A model generated the notes under the pieces. The model saw nothing but the letters and a program-made list of their open reading frames with translations. It made no database searches and was not told the origin of the DNA. Positions 53,707 to 61,794 of a stretch of 64,000 nt of DNA are shown one piece after another (within the stretch, counting starts at the first letter, position 1; each line of letters starts with the position of its first letter). A program made the translations under genes and the position numbers. The DNA is from Leptospiraceae bacterium (lineage in GTDB: Bacteria > Spirochaetota > Leptospiria > Leptospirales > Leptospiraceae): positions 1-64,000 of the forward strand of contig JADJFV010000008.1 in assembly GCA_016708435.1 (NCBI GenBank), given 5' to 3'.

Positions 53707-55092
53707 ATGATTCATACTTTTGTCAAGAGAACAAATGTCAATTCATTCTATAATGGAATTCGATATGGTTTGTTATACAATGCCTTACGTCTTGCCTTCT
53801 CACAAATAGCTGCTTATTCTCGAAAATTGACTTTTCAGTTTATTCAGAAATTACCTATCGAAAGACAGAAGAGTATGGCTGAAAGATTTCAAGTTCAAGA
53901 AATCTCCCCCGTCCCATCTTTTCGAAAGAGGGGTGTTACTTTTTCGAATTTGCGAATGGACTCTGCCGATCCTCCCATTTCCATAAACGATATTTTCCGT
54001 AATGGAATTAATGATGACTATATTAATGCAGTCACTCAGACGAATGTTGAATTGATTAATGTAGCGTATAAAGAGCATTATGCGAAGATTCAAGAACTTG
54101 TTTTAAAAGGAGCACGAGAAGGGATTTCTTCTAAGCTCATCGGAAAAGAAATTTCTAATTTAACTGGTGTATCAAAATCCAAAGCGGAATTTTGGGCTCA
54201 AGATCAATCTTCTAAATTCTTTGGTGAGGTAACACGCTTTAACCAGACAAGCGCGGGTTATGATGGTTTTATTTGGCGGTCTGTTCGTGACTCCCGTGTT
54301 CGTTTGACTCATCGGGAATTAGAGGGAAAATTCTTTACTTGGAAAGACGGGTCTAATGTTGCTCATGCTCAGTATCCAGGGCGTGATTATCGTTGTCGTT
54401 GTTTTGCGGAGCCTGCGTTTAAGGATGAGTATAGGCCAGCTATTGAAGCGCAATACAAAGCACAGGCGGAAGCTCAACGGGCACAGATTGCAATTCAGCA
54501 AGCAGAAGTATTAGGAACTAAATCCAGTAAAGAACCAATTTCAAATAATCAGATTAAAACGACTCAAGTGGTTTTACAAAATAATATACAAAAGGTTGCA
54601 GCTACATTTATAGAATTATTTAATTTAAATCAAAATGATTTGAGCCAAATTACTTTTAGAAGTATGACTGCAAGTGAAATAGGATTATCTGCATCAGGTT
54701 TATATTATTCAGCAAATCAGGAAATTGCAATTTCATTAAATGAACCAAATCAGAAACTTACTTTAGTTCACGAATTGAGTCATTGGCTCATGGATTCAAT
54801 TGGTATTTCCAAAATAAGAAATAATCCTATCTTTTCGGAAATGATACAAATATATAAAAGTGGATTACCTTCTAATATTTCTGTTTATTATCTAGAAGAT
54901 GAAGAGATTTTTTCGCGTATCATGGAAATGTATGTAGCTAATACTAAGAGGGGAGAATTTTTGAATGAACTTAATAGAAAGAAAAAGCTTTACAAAATCA
55001 GGGGAATGGGTAGTCTATTAGATGATTCAAAATTTTTAAAGATAAAACCAATGTTAGAAAATCTTTTAAGACAAATGGGTAAACTGAAATGA
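53707..55092 (+). CDS. MuF-domain protein with C-terminal zincin, putative polymorphic toxin
   Basis: The 461-residue protein has a phage Mu gpF/SPP1 gp7-type domain at about 115-235 (IWRSVRDSRVRLTHRELEGK; final CRC at 230-232). A short Ala/Gln-rich coiled coil (240-270) and a C-terminal zincin follow, with HELSH at 355-359 and a downstream EE (399-400) as possible third ligand. MuF proteins with variable C-terminal toxin domains are known in temperate phages. No other phage gene is present. The first 12 codons come from sequence also found near 52113, so the 5' end may be truncated. Two small genes overlap its end. Confidence 0.82.
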   Translation: MIHTFVKRTNVNSFYNGIRYGLLYNALRLAFSQIAAYSRKLTFQFIQKLPIERQKSMAERFQVQEISPVPSFRKRGVTFSNLRMDSADPPISINDIFRNGINDDYINAVTQTNVELINVAYKEHYAKIQELVLKGAREGISSKLIGKEISNLTGVSKSKAEFWAQDQSSKFFGEVTRFNQTSAGYDGFIWRSVRDSRVRLTHRELEGKFFTWKDGSNVAHAQYPGRDYRCRCFAEPAFKDEYRPAIEAQYKAQAEAQRAQIAIQQAEVLGTKSSKEPISNNQIKTTQVVLQNNIQKVAATFIELFNLNQNDLSQITFRSMTASEIGLSASGLYYSANQEIAISLNEPNQKLTLVHELSHWLMDSIGISKIRNNPIFSEMIQIYKSGLPSNISVYYLEDEEIFSRIMEMYVANTKRGEFLNELNRKKKLYKIRGMGSLLDDSKFLKIKPMLENLLRQMGKLK

Positions 55093-55301
55093 ACGATTGG
55101 AAACAGAAGGCTGACAAATTATCTGAGAATGATATAAAAGAAATACAAAGTCGCATGTTTGATTTAAGTAATGGTATTTCAGAAGAGGAGTTTTGCATTT
55201 GTGCAATGGCTATAGAAAAAGATTTAACAGTAGATGAAGCTAAAGAATTTTATATAATGCACTTAGGCGAATATGGTAAAGTTAAACATAATTTAAAATG
55301 A
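55089..55301 (+). CDS. Small acidic protein, candidate immunity protein of the MuF gene
   Basis: The 70-residue protein overlaps the MuF stop by 4 nt (ATGA) and is overlapped by the next gene in the same way. It is acidic and helical (SENDIKEIQSRMFDLSNGIS), with no motif I recognise. Position directly behind a predicted toxin with tight coupling is the usual place for an immunity gene. This role is inferred from context alone. Confidence 0.6.
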   Translation: MNDWKQKADKLSENDIKEIQSRMFDLSNGISEEEFCICAMAIEKDLTVDEAKEFYIMHLGEYGKVKHNLK

Positions 55302-55480
55302 ACCTCTACATGGAAACGCAAAATGGGATTATGCAAATAGATGATAATACCCGAAAAAAAGTAATCTCAAAATATCGAAGTCCACAAACAAAGAATTGGA
55401 TTTATTATATCCCTGCCAAATCATTTAGTGACGCAGAAAAATCTCTAAAGAAATACAAAAAGAAAAATTCCTTGACTTAA
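55298..55480 (+). CDS. Small basic protein in the MuF operon
   Basis: The 60-residue protein starts inside the end of the 55089 gene (4-nt overlap) and is Lys-rich (KKVISKYRSPQTKNWIYYIP; KSLKKYKKKN). No family is evident. The chain of overlapping starts suggests one transcript from 53707. It could be a second immunity protein or a remnant of a larger gene. Confidence 0.5.
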   Translation: MNLYMETQNGIMQIDDNTRKKVISKYRSPQTKNWIYYIPAKSFSDAEKSLKKYKKKNSLT

Positions 55481-55523
55481 CATAAGTATCCTATTTATTT
55501 TTACTCGTGCGAGATAGAAAGAA

Positions 55524-55815
55524 AATACGACTTATCCGCGAGACAAATTCAAAGACAGTGTAGAAGAATCATTATCCGTTACATCAAGGAAGGCGGACGT
55601 TTTTCTTTCTAGAAATTTCCATAGGCGGCAAAGTTCTATTTACCTCAAAGCTTTTATATTGTGAAAATTTCTTGAGCATTAACAAAGCAGAAATTCCTTT
55701 TGCCTCAGTGCCACTGGATGAAGTCGATTTCAAGAATACAATTGTATCTGATTTAAAAGTAAACTCAGAAACATTTGCTGAAAATGTCTTTCTTTATTTT
55801 GATGATGGAGTATAA
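55524..55815 (+). pseudogene. Decayed gene remnant
   Basis: One frame reads about 68 codons of protein-like sequence up to a stop at 55813-55815 (GGKVLFTSKLLYCENFLSIN; ETFAENVFLYFDDG). A second frame just upstream adds RDKFKDSVEESLSVTSRKAD. No start codon joins them. I read this as a frameshifted, 5'-truncated gene, perhaps the last of the island. It largely fills the gap before the 55823 gene. Confidence 0.4.
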
Positions 55816-55822
55816 TTGAAGT

Positions 55823-56134
55823 ATGAAAAAGATAATCTTGTTTTTAATTTTAATTCCATACCTGCTTTTTGCAGGTGATAAAATCGGGAGTGATTGCACT
55901 CTTAAAGGTAAAAAGCTTTCTGGAAAAATAAGGTTTGTAGAAAACTTCGAAGATTTTAAAATTAGAGTAGTCTCTGCAAATGAAGATTTGCGAGTCGAAG
56001 TTGTCACCTATCCAACGAAGGATTGTGGCAAATGGGAATATGTCCAATTCTTTGAAAACTTCAAAGTTAAAATTGTAAATGCAAATGAGGATTTTACAAT
56101 ACGGTATGTTATTGTAAGCCCAGGTGTAAGATAG
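55823..56134 (+). CDS. Small exported protein with internal repeat
   Basis: The 103-residue protein has a signal peptide (MKKIILFLILIPYLLFA) and a mature part made of two related segments, VENFEDFKIRVVSANEDL and FFENFKVKIVNANEDFTIRY. Two Cys residues flank the first copy. I recall small secreted proteins of this kind but cannot name a family. It lies 7 nt after the 55524-55815 remnant. Confidence 0.6.
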   Translation: MKKIILFLILIPYLLFAGDKIGSDCTLKGKKLSGKIRFVENFEDFKIRVVSANEDLRVEVVTYPTKDCGKWEYVQFFENFKVKIVNANEDFTIRYVIVSPGVR

Positions 56135-56137
56135 ATC

Positions 56138-56260
56138 ATGATTCTATTTGGAAGAAAAATTGAGCTTACTATTGTTTCTGCTAAGAATGATACGAAGCTA
56201 TTTTCTTTCAAAGATGGATTCTCTTTCTTTCTAGTAAATTGCAATCAACTTCTCCCATAA
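56138..56260 (+). CDS. Possible 40-residue ORF or remnant
   Basis: An ATG at 56138, 3 nt after the preceding stop, opens a 40-codon frame (MILFGRKIELTIVSAKNDTK...) with protein-like composition. It is probably the broken start or middle of a lost gene. Confidence 0.2.
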   Translation: MILFGRKIELTIVSAKNDTKLFSFKDGFSFFLVNCNQLLP

Positions 56261-56436
56261 TTCTATTCCATTCAATCCCACAAATTAAAAGCTTAAAACA
56301 AAAACGGATTGCGTCTCTTTCATAAAGAGGTGTTTTCATGCAATTATAATTTCCAAAAGAATTTCCGAAGAACTTACCCTTCTTCAAAAAACCAATAACT
56401 AGAAGTATGACTTCCAATAAGATTCCTTTTGCTCAT

Positions 56437-56538
56437 CTCCGGTCTAGCTACGGTTATAGCTTCGGTCTAACAGCGGATAGCCACCCCAATTGGAAGCGGT
56501 GCTACACCGGCTCTATAAGCGGAGCTAGACCGAAGGAG
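56437..56538. repeat. Palindromic repeat with CTCCGGTCTAGC ends
   Basis: CTCCGGTCTAGC (56437-56448) is inverted as GCTAGACCG plus AAGGAG at 56524-56538. Further GCTA/TAGC and CGGTCTA sub-repeats lie inside. It is non-coding and could form a branched hairpin. I saw no second copy in the window. Confidence 0.45.
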
Positions 56539-56623
56539 AGTAAACGTTAACATATAGACAATAGATAGTTCGATACTGGAAAAATATATTTTGAGATAAT
56601 CCTTATTGTTCTAACAGTGATAG

Positions 56624-56648
56624 ACCCCCGATAAAAGATCTCGGGGGT
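56624..56648. repeat. Hairpin-forming inverted repeat
   Basis: ACCCCCGA (56624-56631) pairs with TCGGGGGT (56641-56648) across a 9-nt loop. No T-run follows, so it is not a typical terminator. The spacer from 56135 to 56894 holds this, the repeats listed separately and no convincing gene. Confidence 0.4.
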
Positions 56649-56853
56649 GACAGGGGTAATCGTTTTTAGTAAAAGGTCACATTCGATACACGGCTCTATT
56701 CTTGAGTCAACCTTCTTTGTTGACGCACTCAGTGACCGAACTTTTTTCTCTGATCCGTATTCATCAGTGTCCAAACTCAATGTTGCTTAGATCGCAACAT
56801 AATGGAGTGAGAGAATAAACTCCTTCCTCTCTGTGTCTCAGTGCCTCTGTGGC

Positions 56854-56881
56854 AAAAAAGGGGTTGAATGTATTCAACCCC
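56854..56881 (-). terminator. Intrinsic terminator of glyS, adjoining two repeat types
   Basis: In the minus direction, 13 nt after the glyS stop, GGGGTTGAAT and ATTCAACCCC form a 10-bp stem with a 2-nt loop followed by six T residues. The CATTGTAGG sequence just before it matches the end of the 18791-18826 palindrome. The far side abuts a copy of the CCACAGAGGCAC repeat. Confidence 0.8.
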
Positions 56882-56894
56882 TACAATGTTGAAA

Positions 56895-58286
56895 TTACTT
56901 AATTCTATCGAGCAGATACTTCGGAATATCCGCTATTGCGATGCGTTCTTGTTTCATGGAATCACGCTCGCGCAGAGTAACGGTGTTATCCTTTAGGGTA
57001 TCGTAGTCAATGGTAATGCAGAATGGAGTTCCGATTTCGTCGTGGCGGCGGTAGCGTTTGCCGATAGCTGCTGAGTCGTCGTAGTCTACATACCAATTGC
57101 TCATGAGTGAGTGGTAGATTTCTTTTGCTTTTACATCTAGACCGTCTTTTTTCATGAGAGGGAAGATGGCTACTTTTACAGGAGCTACTTTAGATTGGAA
57201 GCGAAGGACTGTTCTCATCTCATCGCCTTCTAGTTTTTCTTCTGCGTATGCGTCACTCATTACAGCTAGAAAGAGACGGTTGAGTCCGAGTGCGGGCTCT
57301 ACTACGTATGGGAGGTATTTTTTATTAGCCACTTGGTCATGGTATTTTAAATCTACACCGGAAAATTTTTCGTGTTGGGTTAAGTCATAGTCTGTGCGTG
57401 AGGCTATTCCCCATAATTCTCCCCAACCAAATGGGAATTTGTATTCAATATCCGCAGTTCTATCGCTATAGAAAGAAAGCTCTTCTTTTGCGTGTTCTCT
57501 GATTCGAAGATTTTCTTTTTTTAAACCTATAGTCTCTGTTAGCCACTTCATGCAGTAGTCTACCCAAAAAGTAAACCAATCACTTTGAGTTCCAGGCTCA
57601 CAGAAATATTCCATTTCCATTTGCTCAAATTCTCTTGTTCTAAAGATGAATTGTCTTGCCATGATTTCGTTACGAAATGATTTTCCGATTTGTGCAATTC
57701 CGAATGGGACTTTTTTTCGAGTTGCTGTATAGATATTTTTAAAATTAATAAAAATTCCCTGCGCTGTTTCAGGACGAAGGTAGATGTCCATGGAATTATC
57801 TTCCGAAGCTCCGTGCGAAGTTTTAAACATCAAGTTAAAACTTCTAGGCTCTGTAAATGTTCCGACAGATCCACAAGACGGACAGGGATATTTTTCGTCG
57901 AGGATAACTTGTGTTAAATCCTTCAAGGTTTTTCCACTCGCAAACCCGTCGCCTTTTCTTTCTTCTAAGAAATGATCTACACGAATACGAGTCTTGCATT
58001 GTTTGCAATCCATAAGCGGATCAGAAAAATTACCTACGTGCCCGGATGCTTCCCATACTGTCGGGTTTAATAGAATCGAGGAGTCGAGTCCGACCACATC
58101 TTCTCTTCTATGCACAAAGTATTCCCACCATAATCGCTTTAAATTCTGTAATACTTCAATTCCATATGGTCCATAATCGAATGTGTTAGATAACCCACCA
58201 TAAATATCTGAACCTGGAAACACAAAGCCTCTTCTTTTGGAGACCGCCACAATTTGTTTTAATGAATCTTCTCTATCTTTTGCCAT
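56895..58286 (-). CDS. glyS: Glycyl-tRNA synthetase (single-chain class II)
   Basis: The enzyme is of the alpha2 single-chain type. VSKRRGFVFPGSDIYGGLSN and DYGPYGIEVLQNLKR mark the N-terminus. Motif 2 is seen in SFRNEIMARQFIFRTREFEQ, motif 3 in VVEPALGLNRLFLAVM, and the anticodon-binding domain starts near VAPVKVAIFPL. The frame extends to 58364, but the ATG at 58286 (MAKDREDSLKQIV) matches family N-termini and leaves a divergent promoter region. It codes for about 463 residues from there. It charges tRNA-Gly. Confidence 0.93.
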   Translation of the reverse strand: MAKDREDSLKQIVAVSKRRGFVFPGSDIYGGLSNTFDYGPYGIEVLQNLKRLWWEYFVHRREDVVGLDSSILLNPTVWEASGHVGNFSDPLMDCKQCKTRIRVDHFLEERKGDGFASGKTLKDLTQVILDEKYPCPSCGSVGTFTEPRSFNLMFKTSHGASEDNSMDIYLRPETAQGIFINFKNIYTATRKKVPFGIAQIGKSFRNEIMARQFIFRTREFEQMEMEYFCEPGTQSDWFTFWVDYCMKWLTETIGLKKENLRIREHAKEELSFYSDRTADIEYKFPFGWGELWGIASRTDYDLTQHEKFSGVDLKYHDQVANKKYLPYVVEPALGLNRLFLAVMSDAYAEEKLEGDEMRTVLRFQSKVAPVKVAIFPLMKKDGLDVKAKEIYHSLMSNWYVDYDDSAAIGKRYRRHDEIGTPFCITIDYDTLKDNTVTLRERDSMKQERIAIADIPKYLLDRIK

Positions 58287-58375
58287 TCTGTTTACATACT
58301 TTTTTATCTCCATTCTAGTATAAAGTTTTTTCTTTTTCGCTTGAAGTGGAAAGGCATACGTCAAACTAATTAATT

Positions 58376-60247
58376 ATGCAAGATGTTCTACCTCTGGAAG
58401 TCAGTCCCGGAGAAAATAAAAAAAATTCGATTCAAAAGCTTGTGATTGCAGGACTTTCCTTTCTATGCTGGGTAAGTCCAATGCTTGGTCTTGGTGTTTT
58501 CTTTCCACTAGGCGTTCTCGTATTATACCAGCAGAATCAAAAGCTCAGAATTGCCGCGTTTCAATCTTTAATTCTTCAGATTTTTATCAACCTTGTTTTT
58601 TATCCCATGGATTTGTATTCTCTTTATAGCTTTGAAACAGAAGCTTTCTTGATGGCGCTAAAGCAAGAATACGCAGGAGTATTTTTTTTATTCTGGGGGT
58701 TTGTCGGATTAATCCTTCTTTTTTTAGAAGCTAGATTTTTGATTCGTAAATATGGCGCTTTGCATCTCTTTCAAACAAAGAGTAATTCGTTATCTGCCAA
58801 TCCCGAATACAGGCAAGTTATGAGTGAAACAGATACTTGGTCTAGTTTTAATGACAAGCTAGAAAGAGAGCCAATTAAGAAAGCACTTGTAAAAAAAGAA
58901 AATTCTTTTTTTAGAACTTTTGTTTCTGTAATCATTGTGTGGATAATCGCAATAGTCTGGTTCTTTTGTCTATGCTATTTATTCGCGATGTTGAATACGG
59001 AAAATTATGCTTACGAAGAAACCTTAAAGCTGCTAGATCAAATGTTCAAAGGAGACTCTGCTTTATATCTCTGGTTTATGACTTTGCTTTCAGCGAGTTC
59101 TTTTTTAGGAAGAAAGGGGCTAATCTCTATTTTACGCAGACCTTATTTAAGTCTCTATCTACATAGTAAATTAGCAAAGTCTCCTACCTCAGATTTCTTT
59201 GGAGATTCTTATACCAAGAAAAGAAGGTATGCACGCATTCGAGAAAGAATTCTTCCCGGTTGGGGGCATATTTATTTGCAGAGATATTGGAAAGGTTTTC
59301 CAATTCTATTTTCTTTTCTATTGATTTTCTTTTTTCTAGTTACCGCTATTGTTTTTTATACAGATGCTACTTTTGGTTTAAATTTCTTACGCTCTCTTGG
59401 TTTAAAGCCCGGAGTGCATGATAAAGAATTTATTCCCGCGTCGCAAAATATCGTTTATCCGGTAAGTCTTGCACTCATGCTTAGTGTAATTTATATCTTT
59501 GCAAATTCTTTACTCGGTCGTTCTCTTCATAAAGATGGAGAGCCAATCGAAGAGCGTGGATTGGAAAGTGGATTTACGAACAATGTGTATTTGAGTCTAC
59601 TCGCTCACTTGATTATCATTGCTGTTCTATTTATCGTTCCAGAAAGACTCCAAAGAAATAGTAACTCTAAGAAAAAACAAGACCTATCAAAGCAGCACTA
59701 TCAACCAGAAAAAATGGAATATTATTTTATTGATCCAGATATTCCTGATGAGGTAAAAGATTTAAACGGAGGAGTGATTGCAGGCACCGAAACTCCAAGT
59801 CAAAAAGATGGAATTAAAATTCCAGACAATGATCCTGCCGATCAAGGAAAGGTAAAAGGATATGTCAAACGAATCAAAGGAAAAAAACTTCCTAAAACCT
59901 ATTCCAATTATATTTCCGCCCGTATGCGTGGACCTGAAAATTTTATGGAGTATTGGAAACGTGCTCCTCATCCCTATTCCTGTGTGGTCGCCTATACCAT
60001 TACAACAGACGGAGAGATAGTTGATGTTATCCTCGTGGAAGGTTCCTCTTATCCCGATCAGGATAATCTTACTCTGGAGCTAATTAGGAGTATGTCCCCT
60101 GTCATGCCTCCACCGAATGTAAAAGGAGACGTGCGGGTAACAGAGCTTTTCTGGAATGGCTCTATTGACCCAGATGCAATGCCTACTCCTCTTCAAAAAG
60201 ACATGGTCTTACACTTTGATGGAAGATTCATGGAAGAGGAATTTTAA
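58376..60247 (+). CDS. Polytopic membrane protein with TonB-like C-terminal domain
   Basis: The 623-residue protein has eight or more hydrophobic helices in its first 430 residues, including RILPGWGHIYLQRYWKGFPI. A polar linker follows, and a C-terminal TonB/TolA-type domain starts near residue 530 (YSCVVAYTITTDGEIVDVIL; SSYPDQDNLTLELIRSM). TonB proteins normally have one helix, so the long membrane part is unusual. It could transmit energy or link envelope layers. It is divergent from glyS and one base before the PrsW-type gene. Confidence 0.8.
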   Translation: MQDVLPLEVSPGENKKNSIQKLVIAGLSFLCWVSPMLGLGVFFPLGVLVLYQQNQKLRIAAFQSLILQIFINLVFYPMDLYSLYSFETEAFLMALKQEYAGVFFLFWGFVGLILLFLEARFLIRKYGALHLFQTKSNSLSANPEYRQVMSETDTWSSFNDKLEREPIKKALVKKENSFFRTFVSVIIVWIIAIVWFFCLCYLFAMLNTENYAYEETLKLLDQMFKGDSALYLWFMTLLSASSFLGRKGLISILRRPYLSLYLHSKLAKSPTSDFFGDSYTKKRRYARIRERILPGWGHIYLQRYWKGFPILFSFLLIFFFLVTAIVFYTDATFGLNFLRSLGLKPGVHDKEFIPASQNIVYPVSLALMLSVIYIFANSLLGRSLHKDGEPIEERGLESGFTNNVYLSLLAHLIIIAVLFIVPERLQRNSNSKKKQDLSKQHYQPEKMEYYFIDPDIPDEVKDLNGGVIAGTETPSQKDGIKIPDNDPADQGKVKGYVKRIKGKKLPKTYSNYISARMRGPENFMEYWKRAPHPYSCVVAYTITTDGEIVDVILVEGSSYPDQDNLTLELIRSMSPVMPPPNVKGDVRVTELFWNGSIDPDAMPTPLQKDMVLHFDGRFMEEEF

Positions 60248-60248
60248 T

Positions 60249-60977
60249 ATGCTACATTTTTTTTCTGATTTAAACACAATGAGCCTCTTATTGGCATTTG
60301 GCTCTATATTGCCATGGGCTTTCTTTCTTTATATATTGCATCCAGGCGAGAGTAGCAGAAAATTGCTATTAGCCTTTCTCGCTATTTGCATGGGAATTCT
60401 TTCTACTGCTGTCATTCTTTATCTTCACCCAATTATTTGGCCTGAAGTAGATTTTAAACCTAAAAAGGTCGCAACGATTTTAAGTCAGACAGTGTATATC
60501 GCGTTCATCCAAGCGGGTATGATGGAAGAGACCTTCAAAGAATTATTTATTTTATTTCTTGGGCTTGTGTTTGCCTTTAACCGCTCGGCTAGAGCATGGA
60601 CGAAAGATATTGTTTTGATTGGTGGATTTGTAGCTTTTGGATTTGCCTTGATTGAGAATTATACTTATATTAGTAAAGACAATACGAAAGTATTTGATAT
60701 GTTTTTGGGACGAACTATTTATTCTTCTAACATTCATCTTCTCATCAATATTTGCTTTTCCCTCTTTCTTTTAAAAAGCAATCGTCAAGAGAAACTTAGC
60801 GACAAATTAATCTTAATCGCTTATGCCTATTTTCTTGCTATCATGCAACATGGTGTTGTAGACTTCTTCTTATTACCCGGATCTCGCTTCGGTGGTTGGC
60901 TTTCTACTGCTATGTTCGTTGGAATCTGGGTCTGGGTAGTTCGCGATATGCGAAAGTATGTTTACCAAGAGACATGA
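60249..60977 (+). CDS. PrsW-type intramembrane protease
   Basis: The ATG at 60249 lies one base after the preceding stop and gives 242 residues. The EExxK-type motif MEETFKELF (E93, E94), FALIENYTYI with a conserved Glu, HLLINICFSLFLL and MQHGVVDFF are the motifs of PrsW/CPBP-like membrane enzymes. About eight helices are visible. PrsW clips anti-sigma factors in other bacteria, but the substrate here is unknown. The stop overlaps the next gene's start (ATGA). Confidence 0.85.
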   Translation: MLHFFSDLNTMSLLLAFGSILPWAFFLYILHPGESSRKLLLAFLAICMGILSTAVILYLHPIIWPEVDFKPKKVATILSQTVYIAFIQAGMMEETFKELFILFLGLVFAFNRSARAWTKDIVLIGGFVAFGFALIENYTYISKDNTKVFDMFLGRTIYSSNIHLLINICFSLFLLKSNRQEKLSDKLILIAYAYFLAIMQHGVVDFFLLPGSRFGGWLSTAMFVGIWVWVVRDMRKYVYQET

Positions 60978-61516
60978 AGACTGAACTTGAAATCGTCCAA
61001 GATGTTTCCCGTAAATTGCAATCGGCAAATATTTTGTATATGCTTACTGGTTCTATGGCTATGAACTATTATGCGGTTCCTCGTATGACTAGAGACATTG
61101 ACTTGGTTGTTGAAGTTCTCGAAAGAAATATTCCTGTGATTGTAAATTTATTTGAGAAAGAATATTACATTGAATCTGAGGCTATTCGATTAGCCATTCA
61201 ATCAGAAAAATTATTCAATGCAATACACGAAGAATCGTTTATCAAAGTGGATTTTATTATTAGAAAAAGTAATTCCTATCGCAAAGAAGAATTTTCCAGA
61301 AGACAAAAAGTTCTTTTCGGAAATTTTGAAACTTATATTGTTAGTAAAGAAGATTTGATACTATCAAAATTACTTTGGTCTAAGTCTTCTAAATCAGATA
61401 TGCAAAAACGGGATATAAAAAATCTTATCAATTCAGGTTACGATAGATTATACTTAGACGAAAAGGCTGATAGTCTACTGGTGAAGGATTGGTTAGAGGA
61501 AATTAAAAATGAATGA
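60974..61516 (+). CDS. AbiEii/DUF6036-like nucleotidyltransferase
   Basis: The 180-residue protein has the nucleotidyltransferase core MLTGSMAMNYYAVPRMTRDI, with GS at 26-27 and metal-binding D41/D43 followed by LVVEV. It then has the helical part typical of AbiEii-like toxins (YIVSKEDLILSKLLWSK). The ATG at 60974 overlaps the PrsW stop by 4 nt. A 76-residue gene overlaps its end by 8 nt, suggesting a toxin-antitoxin-like pair. Which member is toxic is not evident. Confidence 0.82.
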   Translation: MKTELEIVQDVSRKLQSANILYMLTGSMAMNYYAVPRMTRDIDLVVEVLERNIPVIVNLFEKEYYIESEAIRLAIQSEKLFNAIHEESFIKVDFIIRKSNSYRKEEFSRRQKVLFGNFETYIVSKEDLILSKLLWSKSSKSDMQKRDIKNLINSGYDRLYLDEKADSLLVKDWLEEIKNE

Positions 61517-61739
61517 TACTTCACCAGAAATTGAGAAGATGCTAAGAGAAAAATATATGAGTCTTTCTGGATTTGAAAGAGTTCAAATAGGAAGTTCTAT
61601 GTTTGAATCAGCAAAGAAAATTGTAGAATACTCTTTACCAAAGGACTTATCTGAGTTAGAAAAAAAGATTCAAATGTTTCTTAGATTTTATGGGCATGAA
61701 TTTTCAGAGACAGAAAAAATAAAATCATTACTAGATTGA
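61509..61739 (+). CDS. Small partner protein of the nucleotidyltransferase
   Basis: The 76-residue helical protein (SPEIEKMLREKYMSLSGFER) overlaps the nucleotidyltransferase gene by 8 nt. Small proteins of this kind often accompany such enzymes. No DNA-binding motif is clear. A toxin-antitoxin partner role is inferred from coupling. Confidence 0.65.
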   Translation: MNDTSPEIEKMLREKYMSLSGFERVQIGSSMFESAKKIVEYSLPKDLSELEKKIQMFLRFYGHEFSETEKIKSLLD

Positions 61740-61794
61740 GTAATAAACATATCGGATAATATCTGTTTGGTGGTATACAATGACAGCAGGAGTT

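Noticed and set aside
53707..55480. Prophage
   Set aside because: Only the MuF-type gene has a phage affinity; no integrase, terminase, portal, capsid or tail gene occurs in the window.
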